The translations under genes were made by a program, and so were the position numbers. From contig NZ_JAXIVS010000009.1 in the NCBI RefSeq assembly GCF_034259325.1, positions 310,001-374,000 on the forward strand: a DNA stretch of 64,000 nt, in the 5' to 3' direction. The stretch is from Hyalangium ruber. GTDB lineage: Bacteria > Myxococcota > Myxococcia > Myxococcales > Myxococcaceae. A model generated the notes under the pieces. It had not been told where the DNA came from and did no database searches. It saw nothing but the letters and a program-made list of their open reading frames with translations. Position 1 is the first letter of the stretch. Each line of letters begins with the position of its first letter. Positions 51,046 through 59,594 of the stretch are shown here, piece by piece.

Positions 51046-53301
51046 GTGAACCAGGGAGGCAAAGCGCTGGCGGAGTTCGTCGCGGAGGCGACGGAGATCC
51101 TCGACACGCTGGGCAAGGACCTGCTCACGCTGGACGAGCGCCGGGGCCAGGAGGCCGACCCCGACCTCATCAACGGCATCTTCCGGGCGGCGCACTCGCT
51201 CAAGGGGTTGTCGGGGCTGTTCGGCCAGGACCGGATTGCTCGGCTGGCGCACGGCACGGAGGACCTGCTGGACCGGCTCCGGCTGGGCAAGCTGATGCTG
51301 GACGACACCGTGCTGGACTCGCTCATCGAGTCGCTGGATGTCTTCCAGGCCCTGCTGGTGGAGACCTCGCGCGGGGAGTCCTCGTCGGCGCAGGGCGCCC
51401 GGGCGGAGGCGCTCACCGAGCGGCTGACGCAGATGGGGGCTCCCAAAGCCCAGGGGGAAGAGGATCCCCTCGAACGGCTGGAGCTGGATGCTCAGGTCCG
51501 CGCCGTCTTCACCGAGTACGAGGAGCACCGGCTGCGGGAGAACGTCCGCAAGGACGTGGCGCTGTGGCGGGTGCGCGCCGACTTCGACCTGTCCGACTTC
51601 GACAAGGGGCTGGCCGAGCTGAACAACCGCCTCAAGCCCCTGGGAGAGATCATCAGCACGCTGCCCTCGGCGCAGCCCAGCAGCGCCAGCGGCATCGCGT
51701 TCGATCTCATCTTCGGCGCCAAGGTGACGAGCCAGGAGCTGAGCGCCGCGCTGGAGGGGACGCCCGCGCAGCTCTCCCAGCTCCCGGTGCGTGCCCCCGC
51801 CCGGGCTCCGGCGCCCGCTGCGCCTCCCGCGGCCGCCTCCGTGCGCATGACCACCGCGGCGGCGCCCCCGGCCGAGCCCGCGCCCCGTGCTGCTCCCGCG
51901 CGCCGCTCGGGGACCAAGAAGAGCAAGGCCCCCAAGGCCGCGCCGCCTCCTCCCGAGCCGGAGGTCGAGATCGCGCCGCCTGCCCCTTCTCCGCCCCCGG
52001 TGAGCACCCGGAAGGGGGGCGAGGTGGAGGCCGAGGCGGAGGCCGAGACGGGCTCGAAGGGCCCTCGGGTGGACTTCGACACGTCGCTGCGCTCGCTCAC
52101 GCAGACGGTGCGCGTGGACATCCGCAAGCTCGACGGGCTGATGAACACGGTGGGCGAGCTGCTGCTCATCAAGGCCAACCTCCAGCGCATCTCCGAGGCT
52201 TCCCGGCAGGAGGGCGCGCTGGTGGTCTCCAAGCTGTGGAACCAGGAGCTGGCGCGGGAGACCCGACAGCTGGAGCGCAAGCTGGATGCGCTGCAGAACG
52301 GGCTGCTCGAGGCGCGCATGGTCCCGGTGGGCCAGGTGTTCGACAAGCTGGCGCGGCTGGTGCGCCGCATCGCCCGAGAGGCCGGCAAGGAGCTGGAGTT
52401 CCTCATCAGCGGCGGCGAGGTGGAGCTGGACAAGCTCATCGTCGAGGAGCTGAGCGATCCGCTGATGCACATCATCCGCAACGCCATCGACCACGGCGTG
52501 GAGACGCCCGAGGCCCGGCTGTTGGTGGGCAAGCCCCGGCGCGCCACGGTGTCGCTGCGGGCCGAGCAGAAGGGCAACCACGTCCTCATCGAGGTGAGCG
52601 ACGACGGGGCCGGCATCGACGAGCACCGCGTCCGCGAGGTGGCGCTGCAGCGGGGCCTCATCACCCAGGCGCAGGCCCAGGAGATGAACCGGCGCGAGCT
52701 GCTCAACCTCATCTTCCTGCCGGGCTTCTCCACCGCCCGGACCGTCTCCGAGCTGTCCGGCCGGGGCGTGGGCCTGGACGTGGTGAAGAACAACATCAGC
52801 AACCTCTCGGGCATCATCGACGTGTGGAGCGAGCGCGGCAAAGGCACCGCCTTCCAGCTCACGCTGCCCCTGACGCTGGCCATCATCCGCGCGCTGGTGG
52901 TGGGAGTCAGTGGGCGCACCTACGCGGTGCCCCTCAACAGCGTGCTGGAGATCCTCTCCGTGGTGCCCCAGGACATCCGCACCGTGGAGCGCCGCGAGGT
53001 GCTGGACCTGCGCGGGCAGACGCTGCCCTTCACCCGGCTGGCACGCATGTTCGGCCTGCCCGAGAAGAACACCGGTCGACACTTCGTGGTGGTGGTGGGC
53101 CTGGCCCAGGAGCGCATGGGCATCGCCGTGGACGAGCTGTTCGGCCAGCAGGACATCGTCACCAAGCCCCTGGGTGGCCGGCTTCACTCGGTTCGAGGCA
53201 TTTCCGGGGCTACGGACCTGGGAAACCGGAGAACCGTGTTGGTTCTGGATGTCGCGGCTTTGCTGGAAGAGGGAATGGGGCCGGAGCGTCGTTGGGCCTG
53301 A
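51046..53301 (+). CDS. cheA: Chemosensory histidine kinase CheA
   Basis: 751 aa from GTG 51046. HPt domain with H50 (RAAHSLKGLSG), a second helical region (about 140-240), a long Pro/Ala-rich linker (about 245-335), dimerisation helices, the ATPase with N-box HIIRNAIDHGVE (from 475), G1 DDGAGID and G2 GRGVGLDVVKN, and a C-terminal CheW-like regulatory domain (about 610-745). There is no fused receiver, in line with the free receiver genes on either side. It would phosphorylate the two receivers and CheB. Confidence 0.93.
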   Translation: MNQGGKALAEFVAEATEILDTLGKDLLTLDERRGQEADPDLINGIFRAAHSLKGLSGLFGQDRIARLAHGTEDLLDRLRLGKLMLDDTVLDSLIESLDVFQALLVETSRGESSSAQGARAEALTERLTQMGAPKAQGEEDPLERLELDAQVRAVFTEYEEHRLRENVRKDVALWRVRADFDLSDFDKGLAELNNRLKPLGEIISTLPSAQPSSASGIAFDLIFGAKVTSQELSAALEGTPAQLSQLPVRAPARAPAPAAPPAAASVRMTTAAAPPAEPAPRAAPARRSGTKKSKAPKAAPPPPEPEVEIAPPAPSPPPVSTRKGGEVEAEAEAETGSKGPRVDFDTSLRSLTQTVRVDIRKLDGLMNTVGELLLIKANLQRISEASRQEGALVVSKLWNQELARETRQLERKLDALQNGLLEARMVPVGQVFDKLARLVRRIAREAGKELEFLISGGEVELDKLIVEELSDPLMHIIRNAIDHGVETPEARLLVGKPRRATVSLRAEQKGNHVLIEVSDDGAGIDEHRVREVALQRGLITQAQAQEMNRRELLNLIFLPGFSTARTVSELSGRGVGLDVVKNNISNLSGIIDVWSERGKGTAFQLTLPLTLAIIRALVVGVSGRTYAVPLNSVLEILSVVPQDIRTVERREVLDLRGQTLPFTRLARMFGLPEKNTGRHFVVVVGLAQERMGIAVDELFGQQDIVTKPLGGRLHSVRGISGATDLGNRRTVLVLDVAALLEEGMGPERRWA

Positions 53302-53337
53302 CGCGAGGTGGGCCCGGGCTGCTATCTTCCATCGAGC

Positions 53338-53898
53338 GTGTCCCGCTTCTCCGAACTGCTCGATGACTTCTTCTACCGACCGGACGAGGACGTCGGTGGC
53401 CTGCTGGAGTTTGCCGCCGGCAGCGACGAGATGCTGCCCGTCACCCCGGAGGAGACGCCCGAGGAGTACCTGGCCTTCGTGCTGGAAGGGGAGTGCTACG
53501 CCGTGCCCATCCGCTCCGTCCGGGAGATAGGCAAGGTACCGCCGCTGACGGAGATTCCGCGCGCCGAGCCGCACCTGCTGGGCGTGATGAACCTGCGCGG
53601 CGATGTCATCCCCGTTTATGACATCAAGATGCGGCTGAGGCTGGCGGACAAGGCTCCTCAGGTGGCGGGCCCGGATGCGGCGGCGCCCCCGCGCGCGGCG
53701 CGCATCATCGTGGCCCATACGGAGGAGGGGCCCGCGGGCGTGTGGGTGGACGCGGTGCGGGATGTGGTGCGCCTGAAGCCCTCCATGCTGGAGCAGGCCC
53801 CGCCGGGCGTGGGCGGCGAGCGCGACTGTGTGGTGGGGCTGGGACGACGCAACGCGCAGCTCTACATCCTCCTCGACCTGCAGCAGGCGCTCGCATGA
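53338..53898 (+). CDS. CheW-like coupling protein 1
   Basis: 186 aa from GTG 53338 (MSRFSELLDDFF...); GTG 53308 is an alternative. After a 50-residue acidic lead comes the CheW fold: YLAFVLEGECYAVPIRSVREI, EIPRAEPHLLGVMNLRGDVIPVYD. It would link CheA to a receptor array. The next cheW starts in its stop codon (ATGA). Confidence 0.85.
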   Translation: MSRFSELLDDFFYRPDEDVGGLLEFAAGSDEMLPVTPEETPEEYLAFVLEGECYAVPIRSVREIGKVPPLTEIPRAEPHLLGVMNLRGDVIPVYDIKMRLRLADKAPQVAGPDAAAPPRAARIIVAHTEEGPAGVWVDAVRDVVRLKPSMLEQAPPGVGGERDCVVGLGRRNAQLYILLDLQQALA

Positions 53899-54416
53899 GG
53901 GAGCCCATGAAGATGCTCCCGCGCCGGTCCCTGCCCGAGCGCGCGACGACGCAGGATCCGCTCGTGAAGCTCTGCTCCTTCCTCGTGGGCAAGGAGGAGT
54001 ACGTGCTGGACATCATGCGCGTGGAGGAGATCCTCCCGCCTCAGCGGATCATCCCCGTGCCGCGCGCGCCCTCCTTCGTGGAGGGCATGCTGCACCTGCG
54101 CGGGGCGATGCTGCCGGTGGTGGACATGCGGCAGCGGTTGACCGCCACGGAGGCGCCGCCCTCGCCGCGCTCCCGGTTGCTGGTGTGCTTGCTGGGCCGG
54201 CGGCGGTTGGCGCTGCGGGTGGATCGGGTGACGGAGGTGATGCGGGTGCGCCGCAGTGAGATCAAACCCGCTCCCGCGTTGCTGTCTCCGGGGCGGACGC
54301 CGTTCGTGGTGGGTGTGTGTGGGACGCAGGAGCGGCCGAGGCTGCTCCTGGACATCAAGGCCCTGCTGCGCGCCGAGGTAGAGCGCGAGACGCAGCGGCC
54401 AGGAGGGGCGGCGTGA
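53895..54416 (+). CDS. CheW-like coupling protein 2
   Basis: 173 aa. The CheW core is KLCSFLVGKEEYVLDIMRVEEI, IPVPRAPSFVEGMLHLRGAMLPVVD. Two CheW proteins in one cluster may sort different receptors to the same kinase or stabilise the array. Its stop overlaps the HEAT-protein start by GTGA. Confidence 0.88.
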   Translation: MREPMKMLPRRSLPERATTQDPLVKLCSFLVGKEEYVLDIMRVEEILPPQRIIPVPRAPSFVEGMLHLRGAMLPVVDMRQRLTATEAPPSPRSRLLVCLLGRRRLALRVDRVTEVMRVRRSEIKPAPALLSPGRTPFVVGVCGTQERPRLLLDIKALLRAEVERETQRPGGAA

Positions 54417-56389
54417 CGACCGACGTCCCCACGCTTCAAGAAGAGGAGCGCTACCGGGCCGTGCTGGGGTTGGACCCAGCCGGGGCGGGGACGCTCGAGT
54501 CGCTCATCTCCGCGCTCCATGACGAGAGCTGGCGGGTGCGCCGCGCGGCGGCGGAGGCGGCCAGGCGGTTGCCGGCGCCGGGCGAGGTGGCGCTCCGGCT
54601 GGTCTCCGTCCTGGGCGAGCGCGGGGAGACGGGTGCGCGCAACGCGGCCGCCGAGGCGCTGGTGGGCCTGGGCGACGTGGCGCTGGGGCCGCTCATCCGG
54701 TTGCTGGGGCATTCGGATCCGGACCAGCGCAAGTTCGCCGCGGACATCCTCGGGCAGTTGGGCCGGCGCGGGGCCGAGAACGCGCTGATCCAGGCCCTGG
54801 CGGATCCCGACCTCAACGTCCGCGTCTCCGCGGTGGAGGCGGTGGGGCGCGTGGGCTCCGAGGTGGGGGCTCGCGCGCTGGAGCGACTGCTGAAGGAGGA
54901 GGAGCCGCTGCTGCGGTTGGCCGTGCTGGAGGCGCTCACGCAGCTCCAGTGGCCGCCGCCGTTGCCGGTCGTGGTGCCACTGCTGGCGGAGGGGCGGCTG
55001 CGGCGCAGCGCCTACCGGGTGCTGGGGCTCATCCCCCAGGTGGCCGCCACGGAGCTCATCAGCCGGGGGCTCGGTTCGGAGCTGCGCTCGGTGCGTGAGG
55101 CCGCGCTCGGGGCGCTTGGCACCCAGGCCAGCGTGGCCGACACCCCACTGCGCGCGGAGATCGACGCCCAGGCGCGCACCTCGCTCAAGCGGCTGCCCAA
55201 CGCGATGGAGTTCGTCTCCCAGGCCTTCGAGGCCGAGGACTATTACGTGCGGGCTGGCGCGCTGGTGGCCGCGGGCGCGCTGCGGGAGCCCACCCTGGCC
55301 GTGCTCGTGGCGGAGGCGGCGCGGGAGGACCGGCTGCTGCGCGAGGTCATCCGCACCCTGTCGCGGCTGGGGGCCGAGGCGGGTCGGGAGCTGCTCGGGC
55401 GCATGGCGGAGCTGTCCCTGCCGGCGCGAGCGGCGGCGGCCCAGGCGCTGCTGGAGATGGTGGACCCCTCGTATGTCCCCGCGCTGAGCGCGCTGCTCGA
55501 GTGGGCCGAGGACGACCTGCGCGCCGTGGCGGTGAAGGCGCTGGGGCGCACCCAGTCGCCGGACGCGGTGGCTCCGCTCGTGGCGCTGCTGGACGAGCCA
55601 GCGCTCGCGGGCGCGGCGGTGCGGGCGCTCGGGGTGCTGTCCGGGGGCTGCCGTGAGGCCGTGATCAAGGCGCTGGAGGCGGTGATGGAGCAGCGGCCCG
55701 TGCCCGCCGCCGTGGCGGCCTACGCGCATGCCGGTGGAACGGCCGCGCTGCCGACGCTCCGCAGGCTGGCTCGCGATGCGGATCCGCTCCTGCGCGCCGC
55801 CGCCCTGGATGCCGCGGTGGATGTGGATCCAGCGGTGGGTCTGGAGTTGGCGCGCGGGGCGCTCGTGGACGAGGCCGCCCCGGTGCGTGCCTCCGGAGCG
55901 CGGGTGGTGGGGCGGGTGGGAGATGCTTCCGCGGGCTCGTTGCTGCGCCGGGCGCTGCAGGACGAGGACATCGCCGTGCGGCTCGCCGCGGTGGAGGCCC
56001 TGGGAGAGATTGGCGCCGCCGAGCGCGCCACGGACCTGGAGGCCATGGTCCGCCACCCGGACGGGGCGCTGGCGGGTCGGGCCGTTCGTGCGCTGGCGCG
56101 GATGGGCACCATCCGGCCCGAGGTGCTCCGGCAGGCGGCACGTCACTCGGACGCGGAGGTGGTGAAGGCCGCGCTGCAGGCCGGGGCGGTGTCGGCCGAG
56201 GGTGTGGCGCTGGCGGTGGAGATGCTGGGCCATCCGGGCTGGGACGTGCGCGCCACGGCGGCACGCGTTCTGGGGGACGCGGGAGGACGGGAGAGTCTGG
56301 AGGCGGTGCAGGCCGCGCTGGCCTCCGAGCAGGATGCGTTGGCACGGCGTGCGCTCTCGGACGCGGTGGAGCGCCTGTCGAGGCGCTGA
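54413..56389 (+). CDS. HEAT-repeat protein of the chemosensory cluster
   Basis: 658 aa from GTG 54413 with AGGAGGGG. Nearly the whole chain is HEAT repeats (repeated units such as DESWRVRRAAAEAARRLP, DPDLNVRVSAVEAVGRVG, DEDIAVRLAAVEALGEIG), giving a long curved solenoid with no catalytic part. It is set between cheW and cheR in one coupled string, so it most likely scaffolds kinase, coupling and methylation proteins or tethers the array to another cell structure. HEAT proteins within Che clusters are a myxobacterial trait. Confidence 0.88.
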   Translation: MTTDVPTLQEEERYRAVLGLDPAGAGTLESLISALHDESWRVRRAAAEAARRLPAPGEVALRLVSVLGERGETGARNAAAEALVGLGDVALGPLIRLLGHSDPDQRKFAADILGQLGRRGAENALIQALADPDLNVRVSAVEAVGRVGSEVGARALERLLKEEEPLLRLAVLEALTQLQWPPPLPVVVPLLAEGRLRRSAYRVLGLIPQVAATELISRGLGSELRSVREAALGALGTQASVADTPLRAEIDAQARTSLKRLPNAMEFVSQAFEAEDYYVRAGALVAAGALREPTLAVLVAEAAREDRLLREVIRTLSRLGAEAGRELLGRMAELSLPARAAAAQALLEMVDPSYVPALSALLEWAEDDLRAVAVKALGRTQSPDAVAPLVALLDEPALAGAAVRALGVLSGGCREAVIKALEAVMEQRPVPAAVAAYAHAGGTAALPTLRRLARDADPLLRAAALDAAVDVDPAVGLELARGALVDEAAPVRASGARVVGRVGDASAGSLLRRALQDEDIAVRLAAVEALGEIGAAERATDLEAMVRHPDGALAGRAVRALARMGTIRPEVLRQAARHSDAEVVKAALQAGAVSAEGVALAVEMLGHPGWDVRATAARVLGDAGGRESLEAVQAALASEQDALARRALSDAVERLSRR

Positions 56390-56395
56390 GAGGGG

Positions 56396-57286
56396 ATGGG
56401 GGGGCAAGTGGCGCCACGCTTCGACGAGGAGGGACGGCCGGAGATGAGCGCGGAGGAGTTCCGCCTCCTGCGCGACCACGTCTACGCCCACTGCGGCATC
56501 CTCATCCGCGAGGACATGAAGTTCGTGATGGAGCGGCGCCTCTGGCCGCGCCTGGAGGCGCTGGGGCTGCCGAACTTCGCCGCCTACCACCGCTTCCTGC
56601 GCTACGACACGCGCCGCAACGCGGAGCTGGACTCGGCCGTCGAGGCGCTCACCACGCACGAGACGTACTTCTTCCGGGAGCCCGTTCAGCTCAAGGCCTT
56701 CACCGAGGAGGTGCTGCCCCTGCTCCAGCAGCGCAACGCGGGGACGCGGCGGCTGCGCATCTGGTCCGCGGGGTGCTCCACCGGCGAGGAGGCCTACACC
56801 ATCGCCATGCTCCTCAAGGAGAGCCGCCTCTTCGAGGGCTGGGAGGTGGAGATCTACGGCACGGACATCTCCCGCCGGGTGCTCACCACGGCGCGCAAGG
56901 CGGAGTATGGCCCCTCCTCGCTGCGGGCGACGCCGCCGGAGATGCTGTCGCGCTACTTCATCTCCCTGGGCGCCAGCAAGGTGCGGGTGCGGGATGACAT
57001 CCGGGCCTGGGTGTCCTTCGGGCACCTGAACCTGCTGGATGCGGAGTCGTGCCTGCTGGTGCCTCGCGCGGACGTCGTCTTCTGCCGCAACGTGATGATC
57101 TACTTCGACGTCCCCGCCCGGCAGCGGGTCCTCCAGGTGTTCAGCGACAAGCTGGTGCCCGGGGGCTATCTGATGCTGGGGCACTCGGAGAACCTGCTCA
57201 ACCTGGGAGCGGCCTTCGAGCTGGTCCACCTGCGGGGCGATCTCGTGTACCGGAAGCCCGAGCTGTCGTGGAAGGTGGAGCGATGA
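56396..57286 (+). CDS. cheR: CheR methyltransferase
   Basis: 296 aa. It has an N-terminal CheR-N helical domain (EFRLLRDHVYAHCGILI), then the SAM-binding core RIWSAGCSTGEEAYTIAM and the DVVFCRNVMIYFD motif. It methylates Glu residues of chemoreceptors; none is encoded in the cluster, so its target lies elsewhere. There is no TPR tail. Confidence 0.9.
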   Translation: MGGQVAPRFDEEGRPEMSAEEFRLLRDHVYAHCGILIREDMKFVMERRLWPRLEALGLPNFAAYHRFLRYDTRRNAELDSAVEALTTHETYFFREPVQLKAFTEEVLPLLQQRNAGTRRLRIWSAGCSTGEEAYTIAMLLKESRLFEGWEVEIYGTDISRRVLTTARKAEYGPSSLRATPPEMLSRYFISLGASKVRVRDDIRAWVSFGHLNLLDAESCLLVPRADVVFCRNVMIYFDVPARQRVLQVFSDKLVPGGYLMLGHSENLLNLGAAFELVHLRGDLVYRKPELSWKVER

Positions 57287-58326
57287 GCGTACGCCCTCCC
57301 GTCACGGTGCTCGTCATCGATGACTCGGCCCACAACCGCCGGATGTTGATCGAGCTGCTGGAGTCCGAGCCGGACATCCAGGTCCTCGACTGGGCGGGGG
57401 ATGGAGAGGAGGGCCTGCGCAAGGTGGTGGATCTGCGGCCGGACGTGGTGACGGTGGACCTGGAGATGCCTCGGCTGGGCGGGTACACGTTCCTTCGGCT
57501 GCTGCGGAACACGGCTCCCACGCCGGTCATCGTCATCTCCAGCTACTCGCACAAGACGGACGTCTTCAAGGCGCTGGAGCTGGGGGCGTTCGACTTCATC
57601 GCCAAGCCGCAGAAGAGCACGGCGGACACGCGCGAGAGCCTGCGGTTGGAGCTGATGGAGAAGGTGCGGGCGGCGCGGATGGTGCGTCGGGGCAGCACCC
57701 CGCGGCGCGAGGCCCGCAAGCCGCCGGCTCCGCTGGAGACGCAGGAGTTGCCCTTCGTGGTGGCGGTGGCGGCGTCCACGGGCGGGCCGCCCGCGGTGCA
57801 GCGGCTGTTGGAGGCGCTCGCGGCGGAGCCCACGCCCTGCGTGCTCGTCTGCCAGCACATGCCGGCCCAGTTCACCCGGGCCTTCGCCGAGCGGCTGGAT
57901 CGCATCGGCCCGTTCCACGTGACGGAGGCCTGCGAGGGGGACCGCATCGTCCCGGGCCATGTGTACATCGCCCCGGGCGGCCGCCACATGGTGCTGGCCG
58001 AGAAGGAGGGGCGCCTGGAGCTGAAGATCCCGGCGCAGGGGGGGAAGGACCGCTACGCGCCCTCGGCGGACCGGCTCTTCACGAGCGTGGCGAGGACGCT
58101 GGGCTCCAAGGCCCTGGCGGTGGTGCTCACGGGGATGGGCTCGGATGGGGCCGCGGGCGTCCGGGAGGTTCACCACGCGGGCGGGGAGGTCTGGGCGGAG
58201 TCGGAGGAGACGGCGGTGGTGTTCGGCATGCCCCAGGAGGCCATCGCCACCGGGGTGGTACGGCGGGTGCTGCCACTGGGGGAGATGGGCCCGGCGCTGG
58301 TGACGGCGGCCCGGCGTCGGCGCTGA
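57283..58326 (+). CDS. cheB: CheB methylesterase
   Basis: 347 aa. Receiver domain (VLVIDDSAHNRRM, VTVDLEMPRLGGY, FIAKPQ) followed by the esterase with the Ser in VAASTGGPPAVQ, the His in CQHMPAQFTRAF and the Asp in LTGMGSDGAAG. It removes receptor methyl groups when phosphorylated by CheA. It overlaps cheR by ATGA. Confidence 0.93.
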   Translation: MSVRPPVTVLVIDDSAHNRRMLIELLESEPDIQVLDWAGDGEEGLRKVVDLRPDVVTVDLEMPRLGGYTFLRLLRNTAPTPVIVISSYSHKTDVFKALELGAFDFIAKPQKSTADTRESLRLELMEKVRAARMVRRGSTPRREARKPPAPLETQELPFVVAVAASTGGPPAVQRLLEALAAEPTPCVLVCQHMPAQFTRAFAERLDRIGPFHVTEACEGDRIVPGHVYIAPGGRHMVLAEKEGRLELKIPAQGGKDRYAPSADRLFTSVARTLGSKALAVVLTGMGSDGAAGVREVHHAGGEVWAESEETAVVFGMPQEAIATGVVRRVLPLGEMGPALVTAARRRR

Positions 58327-58379
58327 ACAGGAAGCAGAGAGCGGCTTCTTTCTGGAATCACGGTGATATCTTCGGGCCC

Positions 58380-58757
58380 ATGACGCAGATCCGGGCTCTC
58401 GTGGTGGACGACTCCCAGGCGATGCGGCGGAGCATCATGTTCGCGCTTCAGCGCCTCGGCGGAGTGGTCTGCGTCGAGGCGGCGGACGGGGCCGAGGGCC
58501 TCAAGAAGTTCACCCAGAGCAAGTTCGATCTGGTGCTCACCGACATCAACATGCCGCTGATGGACGGGCTCAAGCTCATCAGCCACATCCGGCAGGCCTC
58601 CGAGCAGCGCGAGGTGCCCATCGTGGTCATCACCACGGAGGGGGCGGCGATGGACCGGGAGCGAGCGATGGCGCTGGGGGCGAGCGCGTACCTCGTCAAG
58701 CCGGTGCAGTCCAAGGTGGTGCTGGACACGGTGAAGGACCTGCTCAAGCTGCACTGA
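58380..58757 (+). CDS. CheY-like receiver closing the cluster
   Basis: 125 aa. VVDDSQAMRRS, phospho-Asp in LVLTDINMPLMDG, Thr in VVITTEG and Lys in YLVKPVQ. It is the second free receiver of the cluster; one may carry the output and the other act as a phosphate sink. Confidence 0.87.
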   Translation: MTQIRALVVDDSQAMRRSIMFALQRLGGVVCVEAADGAEGLKKFTQSKFDLVLTDINMPLMDGLKLISHIRQASEQREVPIVVITTEGAAMDRERAMALGASAYLVKPVQSKVVLDTVKDLLKLH

Positions 58758-58769
58758 TTCGGAGCCCTG

Positions 58770-59594
58770 GTGCCGCCCTCCGACATGACTCCTGCCGCTG
58801 ACCCGGGCCCCGAGCCGGGAGGCCCGGTGGCGCCCGTGCTGGAGGTGGTGGCCCTGGAGAAGGCTTATGGCGCCCTGAAGGCGGTGCAGGGGCTGAGCTT
58901 CCAGGTGGCGCCGGGGGAGGTGTTGGGGTTGGTGGGGCCCAACGGAGCGGGGAAGACGTCCACGCTGCGGTGCCTGGCGGGCATCCTCCCGGTGTCCTCG
59001 GGGCGGGTGGTCGTGACGGGGCATGACGTGGCGGTGGCGCCGGTGGAGGCCAAGCGGGCCCTGGCGTTCCTGCCGGACGAGCCGCGCCTCTTCGAGTACC
59101 TTACGGTCTGGGAGCACCTGAACTTCGTCGCCCGGCTCTATGGCGTGGAGGGGTGGGAGGAGAAGGCGCGGGCGCTGCTCTCGGAGATGGAGCTGGTGGG
59201 CAAGGAGCGGGCGCTTCCGGGAGAGCTGTCGCGGGGCATGAAGCAGAAGCTGTCGATTGCGTGCGGCTTCCTGCACGAGCCGCGGCTGATCCTGCTGGAC
59301 GAGCCGCTCACGGGGTTGGACCCCATCGGCATCCGGCGGATGAAGGCCTCCCTGCGGCAGCGAGCAGAGCACGGGGCGGCGCTGGTGCTGTCCTCTCATC
59401 TGCTGCCGCTGGTGGAGGAGCTGTGCCACCGCATCCTGGTCATCGCGGGAGGGCGCGCGGTGGCGCTGGGGACGCTGGCGGAGATCCGCGCGCGGATGAG
59501 CGGCGTGGACGACGGCAGCGCCTCGTTGGAGGAGCTCTTCGTTCGCATCACCAGCGCCGGAGCGGATGAGCGGCCGGGGCCTGCCGGGCCGTGA
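58770..59594 (+). CDS. ABC transporter ATP-binding protein
   Basis: 274 aa. Walker A GPNGAGKTSTL, signature LSRGMKQKLSIA and Walker B LILLDEPLTGLDP are intact. The signature LSRGMKQ is typical of ABC-2-type exporters. It lies 12 nt after the last cheY and overlaps its permease by GTGA, so it may be read with the chemosensory genes. Confidence 0.88.
   Translation: MPPSDMTPAADPGPEPGGPVAPVLEVVALEKAYGALKAVQGLSFQVAPGEVLGLVGPNGAGKTSTLRCLAGILPVSSGRVVVTGHDVAVAPVEAKRALAFLPDEPRLFEYLTVWEHLNFVARLYGVEGWEEKARALLSEMELVGKERALPGELSRGMKQKLSIACGFLHEPRLILLDEPLTGLDPIGIRRMKASLRQRAEHGAALVLSSHLLPLVEELCHRILVIAGGRAVALGTLAEIRARMSGVDDGSASLEELFVRITSAGADERPGPAGP

Noticed and set aside
50965-53718. 917-aa minus-strand frame opposite cheA
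   Set aside because: Low-complexity His/Arg/Gly-rich shadow; cheA on the plus strand has every expected motif.
54041-57229. 1062-aa open frame on the minus strand across the HEAT and CheR genes
   Set aside because: It is a mirror of GC-rich codons on the other strand: Arg/His/Gln-rich with no domain, while the plus strand carries clear HEAT repeats and CheR motifs.
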